Source: Nipponacmea schrenckii
Lineage: Eukaryota > Mollusca > Gastropoda > Lottiidae
Assembly: GCA_030562195.1 (NCBI GenBank)
Contig: JAUJPP010000001.1
Location: 10,346,472 to 10,410,471, forward strand
Direction: 5' to 3'
Length of the DNA: 64,000 bases
Shown: positions 1 through 13,907 of the stretch, in pieces
How the letters are laid out: each line of letters begins with the position of its first letter
How positions within the stretch are numbered: position 1 is the stretch's first letter
Made by a program: the position numbers and the translations under genes
Notes under the pieces: model-generated
Told to the model about the DNA's origin: nothing
Seen by the model: only the letters and a program-made list of their open reading frames with translations
Databases searched by the model: none

Positions 1-1238
1 GACCAAACCGATCGACTTTGATCTTCGATCGTCTGTCAAACATGACTGTCATTTTAATCAAGTCAAATTACTCCAGCCATTATTTGCATGCATCTTTAAG
101 TCTTCATGGACAATTCAACGTAGTTGTGGTTAATGAATGAGATCCACAAAAATGAAGACTGTTAAAACCGTTTAACAAGCTTTCGAGATGAATAACCTAA
201 TTGTTCTTATGTAAAATATTTGGAATAAGCCAGCAGACCAATATGATAGTTAATAGGTATACTGTACCAAGGGTAGATAAATAGAGAGAGAAGAGATATT
301 TACACCGCAGCTAGGTTGCAGACGCTATCAAATTACTCAAATTGCTATTTTTGATAGAAAGGCATTGGGTAAAAGATACCATACTCATCCAATACTGAAT
401 TCTCTTATTTGAAGTAAGTGATATCCTTATATCTGTTCGCTACCACCATGCCATCAAACAGCACGATAGAAGAAAAACTGTTTTTCAGCGTGTTTCACAT
501 ATTTTATCTAACGTAATCCGCATATCTCGTATTACCCAATTAAAACTCAAGTGAAAAATGAAATTCTTTATAATCGTTAGACCATCTTACGAAATAACCA
601 TTTAAACAATGTTACAGGTAATTTGTTAAATTGCCGTGCAAATCCATCCCTTCATGGACTTAAATAACTAGGGGATGGGTGGATATAAACTCATAAAGTA
701 AACTTTGTGAATCTTCATATGTGGAGGAATTAAAGCTTGTAATAAATTCTGCAAAGTTCCATAATAATTTATGATGTAATTAATATCAATTCTATTTAGT
801 ATTTGACCTACGATCATATCATGATAAATGCTGTAACAACAAGGATTCCTTTTACTTTTATAAATTAAAATATATAGTTTTGATTATTGATTTATTATCG
901 GTATATTGTGTTATTTGAATGTAAAAGGACTGTTATGTTTATTATAATATATTAATGCTAATATTAATGGCTAAATCAGGTTCACAGGTTTGTAAACAAT
1001 AATTATCAAGTATTGATGAATCAGGTTTACTTGTAGGTTTGTAATAAATGTAAAGTATTTAAAAGCATCGCCCAATTACTTATACCATGATTGACAGGGG
1101 AGTGAGGGTGAGTGGCCTTCGTGATGCTTGTTATGTAAAAACCATTGTACGTGCTGTTCTTTGGTTTATAAGCCATAAATGTCTCCCTTTTTCTAATGAT
1201 GATATTATTTCGATTTTGTCAGCAAAGTGTGTTAAATT
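1..1238. other. AT-rich stretch, no gene recognised
   Basis: No coding exon, RNA gene or clear mobile element is recognisable. Because the SOBP gene runs rightwards from 2137 and its first visible exon starts with an acceptor, this stretch may be SOBP intron or upstream sequence. I looked for an exon carrying the basic N-terminus of SOBP and did not find one. Confidence 0.4.
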
Positions 1239-1251
1239 ATCGAGTACAGAA

Positions 1252-1625
1252 ATGAAAATGAAATGAAATGAATGGAGTTTTACGTCCTACTCTTCTGCAC
1301 CTTATGGGCTAATGAAGACGGGCAACGCCATGCAGTGTGCAATGAGGAAAATTTTGCCAGGACAGCGGCATTAGCCTACTCTTTTTGCGATTTCCAACTG
1401 TCGAGGGATCTTTAACGTGCACAGCCTGTAGCACACGGGGCCTCGGTTTATTGTCCCATCCGAACGACTAGACGCTTTTTCCATCTCAGTCCCTCCGACC
1501 TGCATCACTGACAAGGGGAAACCGGGCTGAAAAATCCAAAAGTTCATTTTGACCTTTGCCGGGATTGAACCTGGACCTTCAGGTTAGCGAGCAAGCGTCT
1601 AACCCACTGAGTCACCGCAGCTCCC
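1252..1625 (-). mobile_element. tRNA-derived SINE with 13-bp target site duplication
   Basis: The element reads on the minus strand from 1625 to 1252. Its head has a tRNA-like A box (GTGACTCAGTGGGTTAG) and B box (GGTTCAATCCC). A body follows and then an ATTTC-type pentamer tail at 1252-1275. It is flanked by a perfect 13-bp direct repeat, ATCGAGTACAGAA, at 1239-1251 and 1626-1638, which shows insertion by target-primed reverse transcription. The central part (about 1390-1480) resembles, from memory, the deeply conserved Nin-type central domain reported in animal SINEs; that identification is less certain than the SINE call itself. Confidence 0.88.
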
Positions 1626-2136
1626 ATCGAGTACAGAACATTCCATGATATTATGAAAAAATCAAGTAGGCCTAATGTCAGTTTCAATAATTGTAACTTC
1701 GTGTTTAAATAATCTATAATGTACACAACGATGAATACAATTTGTCTTGTTTTGTTTGTTGTAGCACGTGTTGAAGGTGGAGCTAATATGTCAGTGGACA
1801 TTGGTGCTCTGTGCAGACAACTAAAGTCCCTCCTCTCTCTAAACATTTACAGAGAAAATCGATATATAACATCGATTTAAACGATTTATCGCACGCTTAT
1901 GTGCCAACCATCCGTTTAAAAAATATAAGTATCAAAAGAAATTGCCGATTTCATGGTATAAGTATTGATAAATCAGGTTTACTTGTAGTTTTTTTTCTTT
2001 AAAATGTAAATGTCAGGTATTGATAAATCAGATTTACTTGTAGGTTTGTAATTAATGTAAATGTATTGTCAGGTTCGCTTGTTTATGTTTATTATAGACA
2101 TTACTGATGAATGAGGTTTATTTTTTTATTTTTCAG

Positions 2137-2380
2137 AATTATGCAGAAACAACTATGAACGAATTACTTGGCTTATACGGCTACGACGGTGTTAGTAGTA
2201 ATGAAACTGATAGTTTGAATTTGACCAAATATCGATCACAATCTAAAGATAAGAAGAGTAAAACAAAGGAAACTCTGGAAGATGACGTGAAAGAAGATAA
2301 AGAAACCAAGGATGGTTTCGATTGTGATAGTGATATAAGTGACAATGAGTCACTACCAGATGATGAAAGTGTTAGAAGCA
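2137..2380 (+). CDS. SOBP: SOBP coding exon (first visible)
   Basis: The acceptor is a T-rich tract ending in cag at 2134-2136 and the donor is GTAAGT at 2381. The exon is 244 nt, starts in phase 0 and ends with one spare base. It encodes the conserved [17 protein letters not shown] block followed by an acidic, lysine-rich low-complexity stretch. The ATG at 2107 lies in the intron and is not the start, because homologous proteins continue N-terminal to this block. Confidence 0.92.
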
Positions 2381-5018
2381 GTAAGTATTCTACAGCACAT
2401 TTCCCCTTAATGAGCGAATAACAATACATCTTGAGTTTGACAACACTTCCCAATGAGTCAGGATAAGCATTATGAAACAAGAGAAGGCCAACTATCGTGA
2501 GATTGTGTATTTTCAACCACTATCGTATTAAGTGTGATAAAAAAAAATTGTCAGAATAGATGTATTTCATGCTTTAAATTCGAAAGCGACTAAATTATCG
2601 AATTACTTCTATTTTGAGCCAAATATTTAAGAAGAATAACAGAGATACATATGGTTCCTATCCACAAGACATACGGCAATAGAATCATATACCAATTATC
2701 ATATTGTACCATATCAAATTATAAACAGTTACAGAACTGAAATTACGCTTTGATAGGGTCAACTTGGCGTGTTTCCATGAATTTCCTTTTTCCCATTTTA
2801 TATTTCTTGCGTTGAGATAACATTGTACTTAAGGGCATTTCGAAAATGTGAATTCCGTTACTAGGAATTCTGAAGTAACCATTATTGTTTTCATATAGTA
2901 TCTTTTGAACATTTGAAAGTTGCTACTAAATCACAGCACCGCTTAAGTAAGCTATGCTACATTTTATCAAATGTTTGTACCATGGTCTACGTGAATCGTA
3001 CCGGAACTTCTAATTCTGAGAGTGAACGAGATGCCTTACTCCATCAGGATCCTCTTGCGACTTTTTGGACGAAAACTGTTCTCCCCTATCCTGTCCACTA
3101 CACACGTTCTACTTCTATATAATATCTGTTGCTAGATTGGCATGAAAACCAATATGGACAATATGCACTTAAAGCTATTTTTGGCTGCATTTTAAACAAT
3201 AAAACTATCGGAATACCAAATCTATATTTTCTCATCTAAACTGGAGTAATATGAGAGCCATTTGTAAAGCAACATGATGCCTTACATTAAGAGGGAAATA
3301 GTTTAAAGAGATTGATTACATTTTGGCATTTTATCATGCACTATTTGTATGAGGTATCATCATAAATTTCACAAAATTCTGCAAATGTGGTTCGAAATAG
3401 AAACTTTGATTACGTAAAATTACTGCGTTTTTCATTTTCCACAGGATGTTATGAAATGTATACCTAACCATTTGCAGAAAGTGAAAATAGCGAGATTATT
3501 AATCAGACGGACACATGCTATATTTTGGAGAAGTTTATATTTCAAAGAAATATAACACGAGAGCTTTGTAATGGCTTTCTCCCTTGTTAGAATAAAATGG
3601 CGTCCTATTACCTGAATTGTGTGATGATTCATTGTAAAATTGTCAGTGGCGATTAATGGCGGAGGGATATTTTTATTTCATCTATGATTTGAATTTAGAT
3701 GGTAACTTAAACCCTTGAATTCACAGACAATAACTACAGTCTCTCACCCATCTGACTATCATATTGCACGGTTTTCTTCCGTTAGAAGATGCATTTCAGG
3801 CAGAGTAATCAAAAGTTATTTATTCATGTAGATGAAGGCCAAAATTTGATACCGTTCTCATTTATTGATATATTACTTAATGGAAAATTGACGTAATTTG
3901 ATTCCTAAAGAAGGGACTAAAGTTACAGTTATAAAGCAATTATCTAATGAATTGCTTCTATTATATATAATTCTAGTCTAAAAGCCAAACCTATTGTAAC
4001 GGGTTATGGCAAACGTCCAATGACCGATGGAATTTTTAAAATCTCGCCTCAAACCGATCTGTTATATCGAATGCAGTAGTTACATACTTAATGTATTTTC
4101 GATGAGCATTACGAATTTATTATGAACATATTGTGTAGTAATAGTTTATATTATTATTATTTTTTGTTATAATTCACTGTATATTATATCACATTTACAC
4201 CAAAATAAGACGTACTTTTACATGGATAACAAGCTTCCATTTTTTGGTCTTTGACCGAACCTCGTGACCAAGTTTTTGCCATTTTTATCCGTATGGGTCT
4301 TTATCTGGAATAATGAGAAAAGAAGGTCACCAGACTTTTTCATCCTTTATAAATCTCTAACTTGCACTTTAATAGGCTCTAGCCAGAAGCTCGACTCGTT
4401 AAAGCTGTTAAGAAGCTCTAACTCTTCCTTTCTGTCATCATATTTATGCTCTCGATATTATTTGAGATTATGTAACACATTGTTTTCATAATTAATGTTA
4501 TTGGAGGTTTTAAAGGGGCTTAATACAATGGAAAGTAATTCTTAAAGAATAGTTTCAGAATCGAATCTAAGTTATAAAAGTGCTATTTGTTCAATTTTGA
4601 TAAAAAGAAAATCAATAAAATTGTTTCGTTTGGTGTTTTTCTAGAATTTGACGGTGGACATCAAAGATCTGATAAATCCTTATAAATCGCAGGTACTTGG
4701 TGATATTCAATCAATCTTGGAGTTTGACTTGGTGTGAGTGTTTTTAATAACCCAACTATAAACCATAAGTGAAATTCAAATAAATCCTTAAATATTGATT
4801 TTAGTTATTGCCAATGATCTTGAAAACGTGTTGAATTGTGGATACGATTGTGAGCTGGTTTGTTGATGGTTTTTGGTGAAACTTGGCGTGAGTGTTCCTA
4901 ATCACCGAAGGATGAACTTTAATTAAAAATCAGAAATATCTTTCATTTACTGATAACTCTTGTCAACCTACGGCTCAAATTAGCTGCCATGACGGTGGTC
5001 ATCTCTTGTTTTTTTTTT

Positions 5019-5056
<38 letters not shown>

Positions 5057-8000
5057 GTTTGAGTAGCAAAATTCGACTGAATATGATTTAAGGAGGAGTT
5101 TAGTCAGATCAAAGGTGATATTTTGCTTATCGTCTGAACAGAAAAAACCACGAAACGGTATGGTGAAGGCATCTTCTTGATCTTCATTTCCATCAGATTG
5201 CCCTCGATAAGCAATATTTGGTACTCTGTGAGTCAAGTGTTAACGTTCGTAATATTGTTATGATCTTACACAATAGAATTTACACCATATATCAGTAGAA
5301 CACCAATCATGGGTGTTCTTCATTTCGATTAGAATATTGACTCAGTGTTATGGTATATAATAGGTGTAGATTACTTTACCAATGACCTTATATTACGCGA
5401 TATTTATATACCAAGGGCACTTACTATTTCAATAGTATTTTGGCATTTAAATTTCAGTACACATTATAGTCTTAAAATGGGTACTTGGGTTTCAAAAAAA
5501 ATTGTGTTATCGACCATTTGCCATTGTTAACGTGATATTAATTTAGTATATTAACATTACTTAACAATTTAAGATTCATTCTTCGCAGAACGGCATTACT
5601 TAGAGACATTATAACTATCTAAACTGAACCCCAGTAACCATTATTTTTCCGTTCAGAATACAGACCTGGATTTGTTTGTATTTGCAATTCTCTTCCATGG
5701 TTTACGGAAATTATTCCTAAAATCATGTTCGGTCGACATTTGACAAAATAACGAGGTCTGAATGCGGGCAAAACGATCAAAACAATATACCACAATTTCA
5801 CAAAAGTAGTCGACTCTCGGTTACAAATTGTGGTTGACATAATTAATGGGAAGAGAACTGTCGATGTTGAATTCAAAAACGATAGCTCTGTGGAAGCGAC
5901 ATAGGCTCAAGATATGCGAGGGTTATCCCCCAAGTAAGAAAACTCATTAAAATCATATTGTGAAGTGGGTTTATAATTGGGGAATAAACCAGTTTACATT
6001 TATTAAGTGGGGCTATGAAAATCACGAAACAAAACACCTTGGTCAGACATGTGATTTACATCTATGCTATGAAACCATTAATAAGTAACATGTTTTTCGG
6101 AATATATCATACGATACTTTTTTGAAATAATAACCTACATTTCTGAAAACTCTTGTCAAAGTGTAAGAAGACCTTCCCAAGTACTAAGATAAAGAAGCCT
6201 GCCATTTGAGTTGTGTTAATATAATGTTCTATTCTGGGAGTAAGTTGAACCACTGAAACGAAATTTGATATATTCACTGCGTTGAAGTTAAATTTATGCC
6301 TTTATTCATGCTAATGAAATCGTGTGCTATTAGACCTATTGTGAATACCATTTTAGACTTTCATCGTATCCAATTCCATTCAATTCTACCCTTTTCTGTA
6401 CTTAACATAAAAATTATTTTGCTTCAAACGAATTATGTATCATATTCATGAAGAATAATAAGGACCCTGCATGCGCAAATTCACGTTCACATTAACTGTA
6501 TCCCTTGTCTTAACAAGATCGACATGACGTGAATCTTTTATTTATTTTGTATTTCTTGATAACAGATATATTCTTGAATATAATTCCAGGTGATCATGGT
6601 GAAACGTCTCTAGCAGCACAACATAGAAATCTGGTATCAGCCTTAACAAAACGCCAGGCTGCCACATCATCAGCATCACCCGGTATGTTGACAACTTTGT
6701 TGCCTTCATCAATCATTGTAACTGGCCAGTGAGAATTGCAAAAATTTAAACGTCGTTTTCTGCTTCGCACAAAATCGATCCAAAACAATAGTCGTCTGGT
6801 GAGATTTTTCTAACGTAAAGAATTTTTTTCGTTTTTACGCTTTTTGAATTTGTTAAATAATATTTTTAGAACTCTTTTAACGTGCAATAATATGTGACGC
6901 GACATAAAACTTCTTATAATACAGAAAAGATAATGATTGTGAAGCTTGATAGCAATTATACTAGAGATTACCAGTATAGGATATGATGTTAATGAAATAA
7001 CTCATGAGGAAATGAATCATTCCATTTGAATGTTGTATCAAATTGGAATAATTAACGATCTTTTGGTGTAACTTTAGATTACAGTTTGAAATAAATCACT
7101 GCATGTTGATTTTGAATTGAATTCAATTGTTACGGAATTTTGGTTTATTTTGGACTATTTGCTTAAAGATTGTCATTTTGTTGAGTTATGCTTTAAAATC
7201 CTCTTTTTTTTCATGATGTAACTCAAATCAATCGGTTGAAAATGTCATCAGAATTATTTGCTTTCAACGTGAAATGAAGAAATCGTTTCCAAAGTAACCC
7301 ACATTTACCTTATGGACTAGGTCCACGAATTCGTTTGCCATTTGTTTCAGTGTTAAATCACGAAATTCAACCTTCCATAACTTTTTCCAGAAATCTCGTT
7401 GAAAACTTTCCTATGTGTCACATGAAAGCCTGGCTAATGCTTTGTGTCTGTACAAAATTTCAATATAGCATGACCATGAAAATTTTGAACTAAACAAAAT
7501 GAAAGTAAACCACTACATTTTATCAACATCAGCTTGACTGTCACTGCACACCAAACCACTATTTTTTATAAATAACCTTCCGCCAATTAAATTTCTCACT
7601 ATCTCAGAAATACTGAAAGAAAATGCAATATCAGACATCAAATTCCAAATCTAGACCAAAAATTAGTAAAAAATGGACATGCAAAAACCCCAAAGCAAGG
7701 GAGAAAGATACCTCGCACTAAATCATTAGCATAAATGTTTTTGTGGTCCGAGTCCTATATATAGGGAGATAACTCAAAATAGTAGGGCCTACTTAGTTTC
7801 ACTTCTTAAGGACTTCAGTAATTCATTTCCCACCGGTTTCCATGTAAAAACACGAAAATTCAAACTTCTATAGCTTTTTCAAGAAATTCTAATAGAAAAT
7901 GCAAACTATTTTAGTTTACTCGGAAGAACTACATACTCGGAATCAAGTACGAGCGTCCTTTAAAAAAGGCTGATTCGTTAAACTAGCCTTTGAAACAAAC

Positions 8001-11000
8001 TAATAATTTCAATTTTGAAACATTTTCACAACGGTTTTGAATTAAAATTTAAAATAGCCCAATTTTGTTTTAGTATTTTTTTCTTGAAAAAAAAAAGAAA
8101 AACCATATTTTGCCTCCAAAAATGAATATTAAAATTTTTTATTGCATTAAAATCAAAATATATCTCAAACCTTGTGAGGAGACATAATTGAAGCCCGTGT
8201 CAAAATGTTCACGGCTTTTATAAGGATGAAAGCTCATGTGGTAATGTATGTATCATCTTTGCTTAAGGCGATATTAAATATTTCTAGATTAAGTTTTTGA
8301 TTTATATTTCTAGTAATATTGTAAGTGATATGTATTAAATGTAATATGATACATCATAGAATTATAATAAAGTAGAGGTTTATTATATCAACAATGATAT
8401 CGGTGATCGCATTATATTAAAGTATTACTTTCAGTCAAATCTTAACAGGAGCCATGTCGAGTGGTTATAAGATTAAAATGTAATTGTATCCTACTGTATC
8501 ATATTTCTTATCGTGAATAATATGCAAACGATATTTCATATGAATACTATATTTATGGACGTGAAAATAACGCCTTGAGAGTAGTATCCAGAAAAATTAG
8601 ACAGAAACATATGATATTCTCTTGCTTTAATTTCCTGACAATGTTAGGAGATTATTATTAGGTCTTGTATATGATACCTGATACCAAATTTCCACCATTA
8701 ATTAAGACTGGCGTCATGTTTCATAAATTCATGTCAGACAAGAAATTTAATATTAATTTAAACCCACTCCACTTTTCTTTATTGAAAATAGTATTGCTAT
8801 TATTCAGTACACTTTAAGAATTAGTAAGTTTAACTTTAAAAATTTCATAGTCCTAAATGAAATAAGACTGATAACTAGTTGTGGTACTTTGACCACACTT
8901 GTAACACATGTAAAACAGTTGAAAAAAAAACGCATTTTTTCAGACCGCACGATTTCCACAATATTTCGAGTATTTTTCATTCAAATGAAATCATGGAATA
9001 TTTGACCATTGTATGACGCTTCAGCACTATGACCCTTAAAAATCTCTATTCTGAACAAAACCAAATCTAAAATAACAGTCTGGCATTACATTGGTGGCAG
9101 CTAATAAACTTTTCATAAAGCTGATCAATGAAGATTTGTTAGCTCGTCACACGTTTTGTATATGGCAAATTCTAGTTGATATTATCAACTGCAGTACTTT
9201 GTGAGACCTCAAATTCATCCAACTTTCCAATGACATCCGACAATGACACGTGGTTAATAAATGTTACTTAAATGACCCTGCACTTAACTTAGTATGCGTG
9301 AGTGGGATCTAGCTTTCAGAAGTCGATAATGTACAACGATAGAACGCTATAAATATTTTTTTTTAAAAACAAGTCCATCACTACATAAATCCACTCGAAT
9401 CGTGGAAGAAACGTCCGATTTGACAATACAAGATTAAAGAAAAACGACACCATTCATATTGACATTAGCTGTAATTTGATTCACGTATTTTAGATGCATT
9501 TTCAATTCGACTATTGTTCTTGTGGCATCATTTTACTTGCTGTAAACATAGGGTTTGAAATAATACATTCATTTAAATTATGCGTAAATGATCTCCATAT
9601 GTATTCACATTACAGTCATCTTCCCTTTGAACAAAAGGTTATTAAGTTAAACGTTATATATAGCTTGAAGGATTTTACACTTACAAACACTAGTGGGTCG
9701 TTGTTAAAATTTGTGAATGTTTGATGTGGGCATTTGCGTATAAAGAAGCTTTGGAAGTGTTAATGCTATGATAACGAAAAGGATAGGTAGTACTTAACAA
9801 AATTGTTTTCTTCCTTTAATAGTATTTTATTTTAATAATCTGACAATACGAATTGCATGTTAGTGTAATTTTATCAGTATGTGAAGGTTCACTCTCAAGA
9901 TTAGTCCGTCGACGAATCGCTGTGGTCTTGAATTTGTAATTGTTCGTTGTAAATGTTATTTATTACTATTTTTATTTATTTATTTTGTTTTTTGTTTCAG
10001 GCTCGTCCGATTCCCCTCCCTCACCTCAATTTATTGTCTGTGGATGGTGCCAGAAACCCGGATTAAAATTATTTACCCTCAAAACCTCTTCTGGAACCAA
10101 ACCATTTTGTAGTGAACTTTGTTTCACACAATGTCGACGGGCATCTTTCAAGAAAAATAAAATTTGTGATTGGTGCAAACATGTACGACATACTGTGAAT
10201 TATGTTGAATACGTTGACGGTGAAATTCAATTCCAATTTTGTAGTGAAAAATGTCTCAGCCAGTACAAAATGAATATATTTTGTCGTGAAACTCAAGAAC
10301 ATTTGAACAAGATTAAAAGTGGTGATTCTGAAGAGAACAATAACTGTGATTCAAAGGAAAAGAAAATCTTGATAACCCCTGATTTATGGTTACAAGAAGA
10401 GAGTGACAACAGGAAGGACTTTAAAGATATGTGTGATTCTGGCGATGATAAGGATATCCTACGAAAAAGTAGTCTGTCTGAAAGATGTAGTACTATAACA
10501 TCAAAACCAGAAACTACCCACAGACACACGATAAGAACCCATCATTCTAGGGCTAATGCTGAAACAAAATATCTACCTGACTCATCCCTTAAGAAGAGTC
10601 GAACCCAACACGAATCGAAAGAAGCTCAAAGATCAAAAAGTCCTCCAAAAACGTCTCCAAAATCGACATCCATGCCTGGCCTGCCAACGGGTCCTTTCCT
10701 ACCACCATGGATTCCACCTCAACATTTAATGAGTGGTTTTGGTCACGGAATGATAAATCACCCATTTTTATATGGTATACCCCCATTTGGTCAACCATTT
10801 CCAATGTCTGGATCGTCTGATAATAGATCTGAAAGTAGAGGTCCATCGACACCTCACGGCCAGAATTCATTGTCACCAAGTACGTCAGTTTGTTCATCTG
10901 ATAGCCAGTCAGCTTCCCAAAATCATGGATTGAGTTCGACATCACGAAATATCGCTCCACCACCACTACTGCCAGTTGGTTACCAACCTTTACCTTTCCC

Positions 11001-11904
11001 CCACCTCACGCCGGGTGAAAATACCTTTGGTGCTGGTGTCTTCCCTTTGCCACCACAACACCCGTTAATGTCTAATCCGGTGATTCCGTCTGGAACCCCA
11101 CCAGTGACGGTAATGGTTCCATTTCCGGTTATTTTACCAGTACCAGTCCCTATACCGCTACCGTTACCCATCACTGCCGAAAAGTTAGAGAAATTTTTCA
11201 AAGAGAAAGCTGAAGAAGAAAAGCAAACGAAGGTTCCAAATCCAATAGTGATGAGTAAGGATCGTCATGAAAATAATAGATCTAAATCAGCAGAGCCAAG
11301 TAGGGCATCGTCAATTAATAAAAAGGAGCACCACCAAGACGGCTGTCTTCAGTGTGCTACTTGTACATCTGATTCTACAAGGACACACAGCAGAAACTCT
11401 ATTGATATTGGACAAGTTGCTCAGATCAACTCAGTTCGTGATGTATATTCACATAGTGCTAAACGATCATTAACTCAAAATGTGTCTCCTGTCAACTTCA
11501 CTCTGAAGAAACCTAAACTAGAAATGAGAAGTGACACAGATGGAGCTATAGATCTGTCCAAGGACAGCATGCGCAATTTCGTTGGCAAAGAAAATCGCGA
11601 GGTGTCAGTAAAAAGTGAAGATATCAAACACATTTCGGACAAAGTAGAAACTGAATATATGTTAAAGGTTCCAAAGATTCACATTGTAAATAATGAAAAC
11701 TCTTCCAGCATAAAGCCAGTGTTACCGCTTCCACCATCTGATACAAATTATTCTAGCAGACGTAGTCTCATTCTCGATGCCCCCAATGTACCGAAGAGAG
11801 AGCAAAGTCCGTCCCCAGAAAGGCGCTATGTTAGAACCGTATCTAGGGATATGGTAGAAGCAGCAAGAAGAAGGTGTCTCAGAGCCAGAGTCAAAACTAA
11901 ATAA
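2137..11904 (+). CDS. SOBP: Sine oculis-binding protein homologue (SOBP), 5' partial gene
   Basis: SOBP is a nuclear cofactor that binds SIX/Sine oculis homeodomain proteins; the vertebrate gene is needed for inner-ear patterning. Three exons (2137-2380, 6590-6682, 10001-11904) join with matching phases into 747 codons including the stop. The first exon carries the family signature [14 protein letters not shown]. The last carries two FCS-type zinc fingers (CGWC...FCSELC, then CDWCKH...FCSEKC), a long Pro/Ser-rich region with a [18 protein letters not shown] run, an IDLSKD motif and the basic C-terminus [12 protein letters not shown]. All of these have clear counterparts in vertebrate SOBP. 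The initiator exon is missing: the first visible exon begins at an acceptor, so about 30-45 N-terminal residues lie upstream. Family assignment is very secure. Confidence 0.95.
2381..6589 (+). other. SOBP intron, no internal gene seen
   Basis: This is the intron between the first two visible SOBP exons. It holds a long T homopolymer (two runs within about 5009-5055) and AT-rich DNA. I see no conserved exon, RNA gene or element with clear ends. Confidence 0.6.
6590..6682 (+). CDS. SOBP: SOBP coding exon (second visible)
   Basis: Acceptor ..attccag at 6587-6589 and donor GTATGT at 6683. The incoming two bases complete the serine codon left by the previous exon, and one base passes to the next. 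The peptide ([20 protein letters not shown]...) lies between the N-terminal block and the first FCS finger, a weakly conserved linker in this family. Support comes from splice signals and exact phase agreement on both sides rather than from strong similarity. Confidence 0.8.
6683..10000 (+). other. SOBP intron containing a short TIR element
   Basis: This intron leads to the terminal exon. The recognisable content is the 442-bp terminal-inverted-repeat element at 7314-7755, listed separately. The remainder is AT-rich without a supported gene. Confidence 0.65.
7314..7755 (+). mobile_element. Short TIR element, family A (MITE-like), copy 1
   Basis: The ends are inverted relatives: GGACTAGGTCCAC on the left and GTGGTCCGAGTCC on the right. 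Both flanks carry TAT. The 442-bp length matches the 443-bp copy at 14139-14581, and internal sequence (such as AAATCACGAAATTC) is shared with the copies near 14-15.5 kb. No coding capacity is seen, so it is a non-autonomous DNA element. The superfamily is not assigned. Confidence 0.75.
10001..11904 (+). CDS. SOBP: SOBP terminal coding exon with both FCS zinc fingers
   Basis: The acceptor tttgtttcag ends at 10000 and the first two bases complete a glycine codon. The 1904-nt exon runs to a TAA at 11902-11904. It encodes two FCS zinc fingers near its start. The first keeps Cys at CGWC and FCSELC and the second at CDWC and FCSEKC. A Ser/Pro-rich disordered region follows, with the proline/valine run at roughly 11100-11180, an IDLSKD motif (about 11550) that could bind SUMO as proposed for vertebrate SOBP, and a basic C-terminal tail. 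In vertebrates the two fingers are separated by a longer insert; here they are almost adjacent. Confidence 0.96.
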
Positions 11905-13861
11905 CTCGTTGATAACTCAATGTAGGTTAGAACTATAGGACATAATGGAATAGAACATTTTAAATATGATGAAAGTTGTAGATTCGGATGCCTCCTATCT
12001 TCTTACAATATCTTTCAGTCAGCTCTATTCATTGACGCTCTTATTGTTGGTAATTGGGAAATGAACAGTAAAATGAAATGTGCTTAATTCCACTCCAATT
12101 TCACTTTAATTCGTAAAACGTGCCACCAATTTTTTTTTTGTTATGTTATGCTGTATACTTTATAGACTTATGAATATATATATATTGTGAACTATTTATT
12201 ATAAATGAAAAGTGCTAATATTGTTGAAATAATCCCATGGCTATATATCGATGTTTCCATTGCAATAAAAACTTGTAATATTCGATTTGTATTATTGTAA
12301 GGTTACACACCAACTTAATACCATCAGTAATCCTTGTTAGTAATCATAACATTTTAGTTGTGTATAACTATTTCATAAACAAAGTTTCCTTATTCTCAAT
12401 TATTCTCATCATTTGTTATGCTTTGTTTAAATTATAATATTTGAAACAAAAACTAGATAGGGGGCCTATATTTGGGTTGCAAACTAAATTAGGGCATTTT
12501 AGAATTTATAAAGCTGTGATATGGCCTTCCAAGGAGTTCACAAACACTTCCTGGACTTCCATGGGTCAAACAGTAGTAGCGGTAACATAAAACTGTAAGT
12601 CAATTTTTACAACAATATGTAAGCCAAGACAACCATCTGCCCCATACACTTTAACACAATACAAATAATTATTGTACTTAGGTTGAAAAAAAAGCTTTCT
12701 CACCTGTCCTCAACTCTATCATATACCCCCAAAATATCAAATTTACACCAAAGGTTTAGACTGATGTCGCTAGCACTTGAAATTCGATCTTATGTACAAG
12801 CAAATTATATTGTTATGTCACCAGGGTGGGGATATCACAGAAAACTTGATAGCAGTTTTGTTCACAATGTGTTTGACTCGAATCGTCCTTTTTAATCCAA
12901 TGAATTGAATTGTAAAATATTATCTTAGGTTTAATATTACATCTAAACGGACCTATCACATGCTTGATGAAGATCAGGGGCGCTTACGTTACATCGTCAA
13001 TGTAAAGGGCAGCACACCGCGAATTTCTTTGAGACCATAATGTATTTCACACTTAGGCCTACTAAAGATTACAACATTAACTACCCTCTCGTTTTGGCCT
13101 ATCAGATCCGATAGAGATATTGTTTTCGAAACATGTCCCCGACGATTATAAGAGCCTTTTATCTGGTATGGAACCATTGATTATGAAGCAGAGTCCTACG
13201 TCTATAATTAACTGAAAATACATAGGCGGAAGTGTCGACAATTATATTCTTTATATAGTCAAAAAAATTTTCCTTAATAAAATTTAGCGATGACGTCACA
13301 AAACAACTGCATGTATGCGAGAATACTTATATAATAACCTTTACCGGGCTGACTTGATGTATCTTCAAAGCATTGTTCTACCTTAGTTAAAGAATAACGC
13401 TTTGAAAAACAAGAATATTGGTGTGATGATATTGGCTGATCAAGATTATGGATAGTGTAAGGGAGGTAACTAAAAAATATCTGAATTCGATCCACAAATT
13501 CATTTGCTATCTGATCCAGTCCACCAGGGGCGCGGGAATAAATTTTATGTTGGGGGGGGGGGGGAAACTATTTCAAAGTCAAAAAACTGTGATCATTCAC
13601 ATACCTTTATTTCAAAATTATGCGAATTGTCCGAAGACAGGCTTCCTTTCGGATGTTTTCATTATAAAGCTAATTATGATGTTTTCAAGTTTGATTTTAT
13701 TTAATTAAAACAACAATTATTATTTATTCAAATAATTTGATCGTGATAGACAAACTTAAATTCTTTGATTGTATTACCTGCTTCGAAGGTTAATAAAACC
13801 AAAGAAATTTACAAATATGGCCTTATGGCTTCCCGGTACATAGCACTTATTTTGTTCCCCC
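11905..13861 (+). other. SOBP 3' UTR and intergenic DNA
   Basis: The 3' UTR follows the SOBP stop. An AATAAA at 12264-12269 is the best poly(A) signal candidate. Further right is AT-rich DNA, a fragment resembling the start of the family A element near 13485-13525, and a G homopolymer at about 13546-13563. No gene is supported. Confidence 0.55.
12264..12269 (+). terminator. Candidate SOBP polyadenylation signal
   Basis: Canonical AATAAA about 360 nt after the SOBP stop codon, followed by T/GT-rich sequence. Such hexamers are common in AT-rich DNA, so this is a candidate only. Confidence 0.5.
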
Positions 13862-13907
13862 GCCTAAGCAATCCACTAATTCATTTGCCATCTGTTTCCA
13901 TGTTTAA

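Noticed and set aside
1811..2002. Plus-strand frame just before the first visible SOBP exon, as a possible N-terminal exon
   Set aside because: The peptide does not resemble the basic SOBP N-terminus and there is no donor in the right phase.
4943..5236. Minus-strand frame with a polylysine run
   Set aside because: The lysines come from a T homopolymer in SOBP intron DNA; nothing else supports coding.
10589..11201. Minus-strand open frames opposite the last SOBP exon
   Set aside because: They are antisense shadows of the Pro/Ser-rich SOBP coding sequence.
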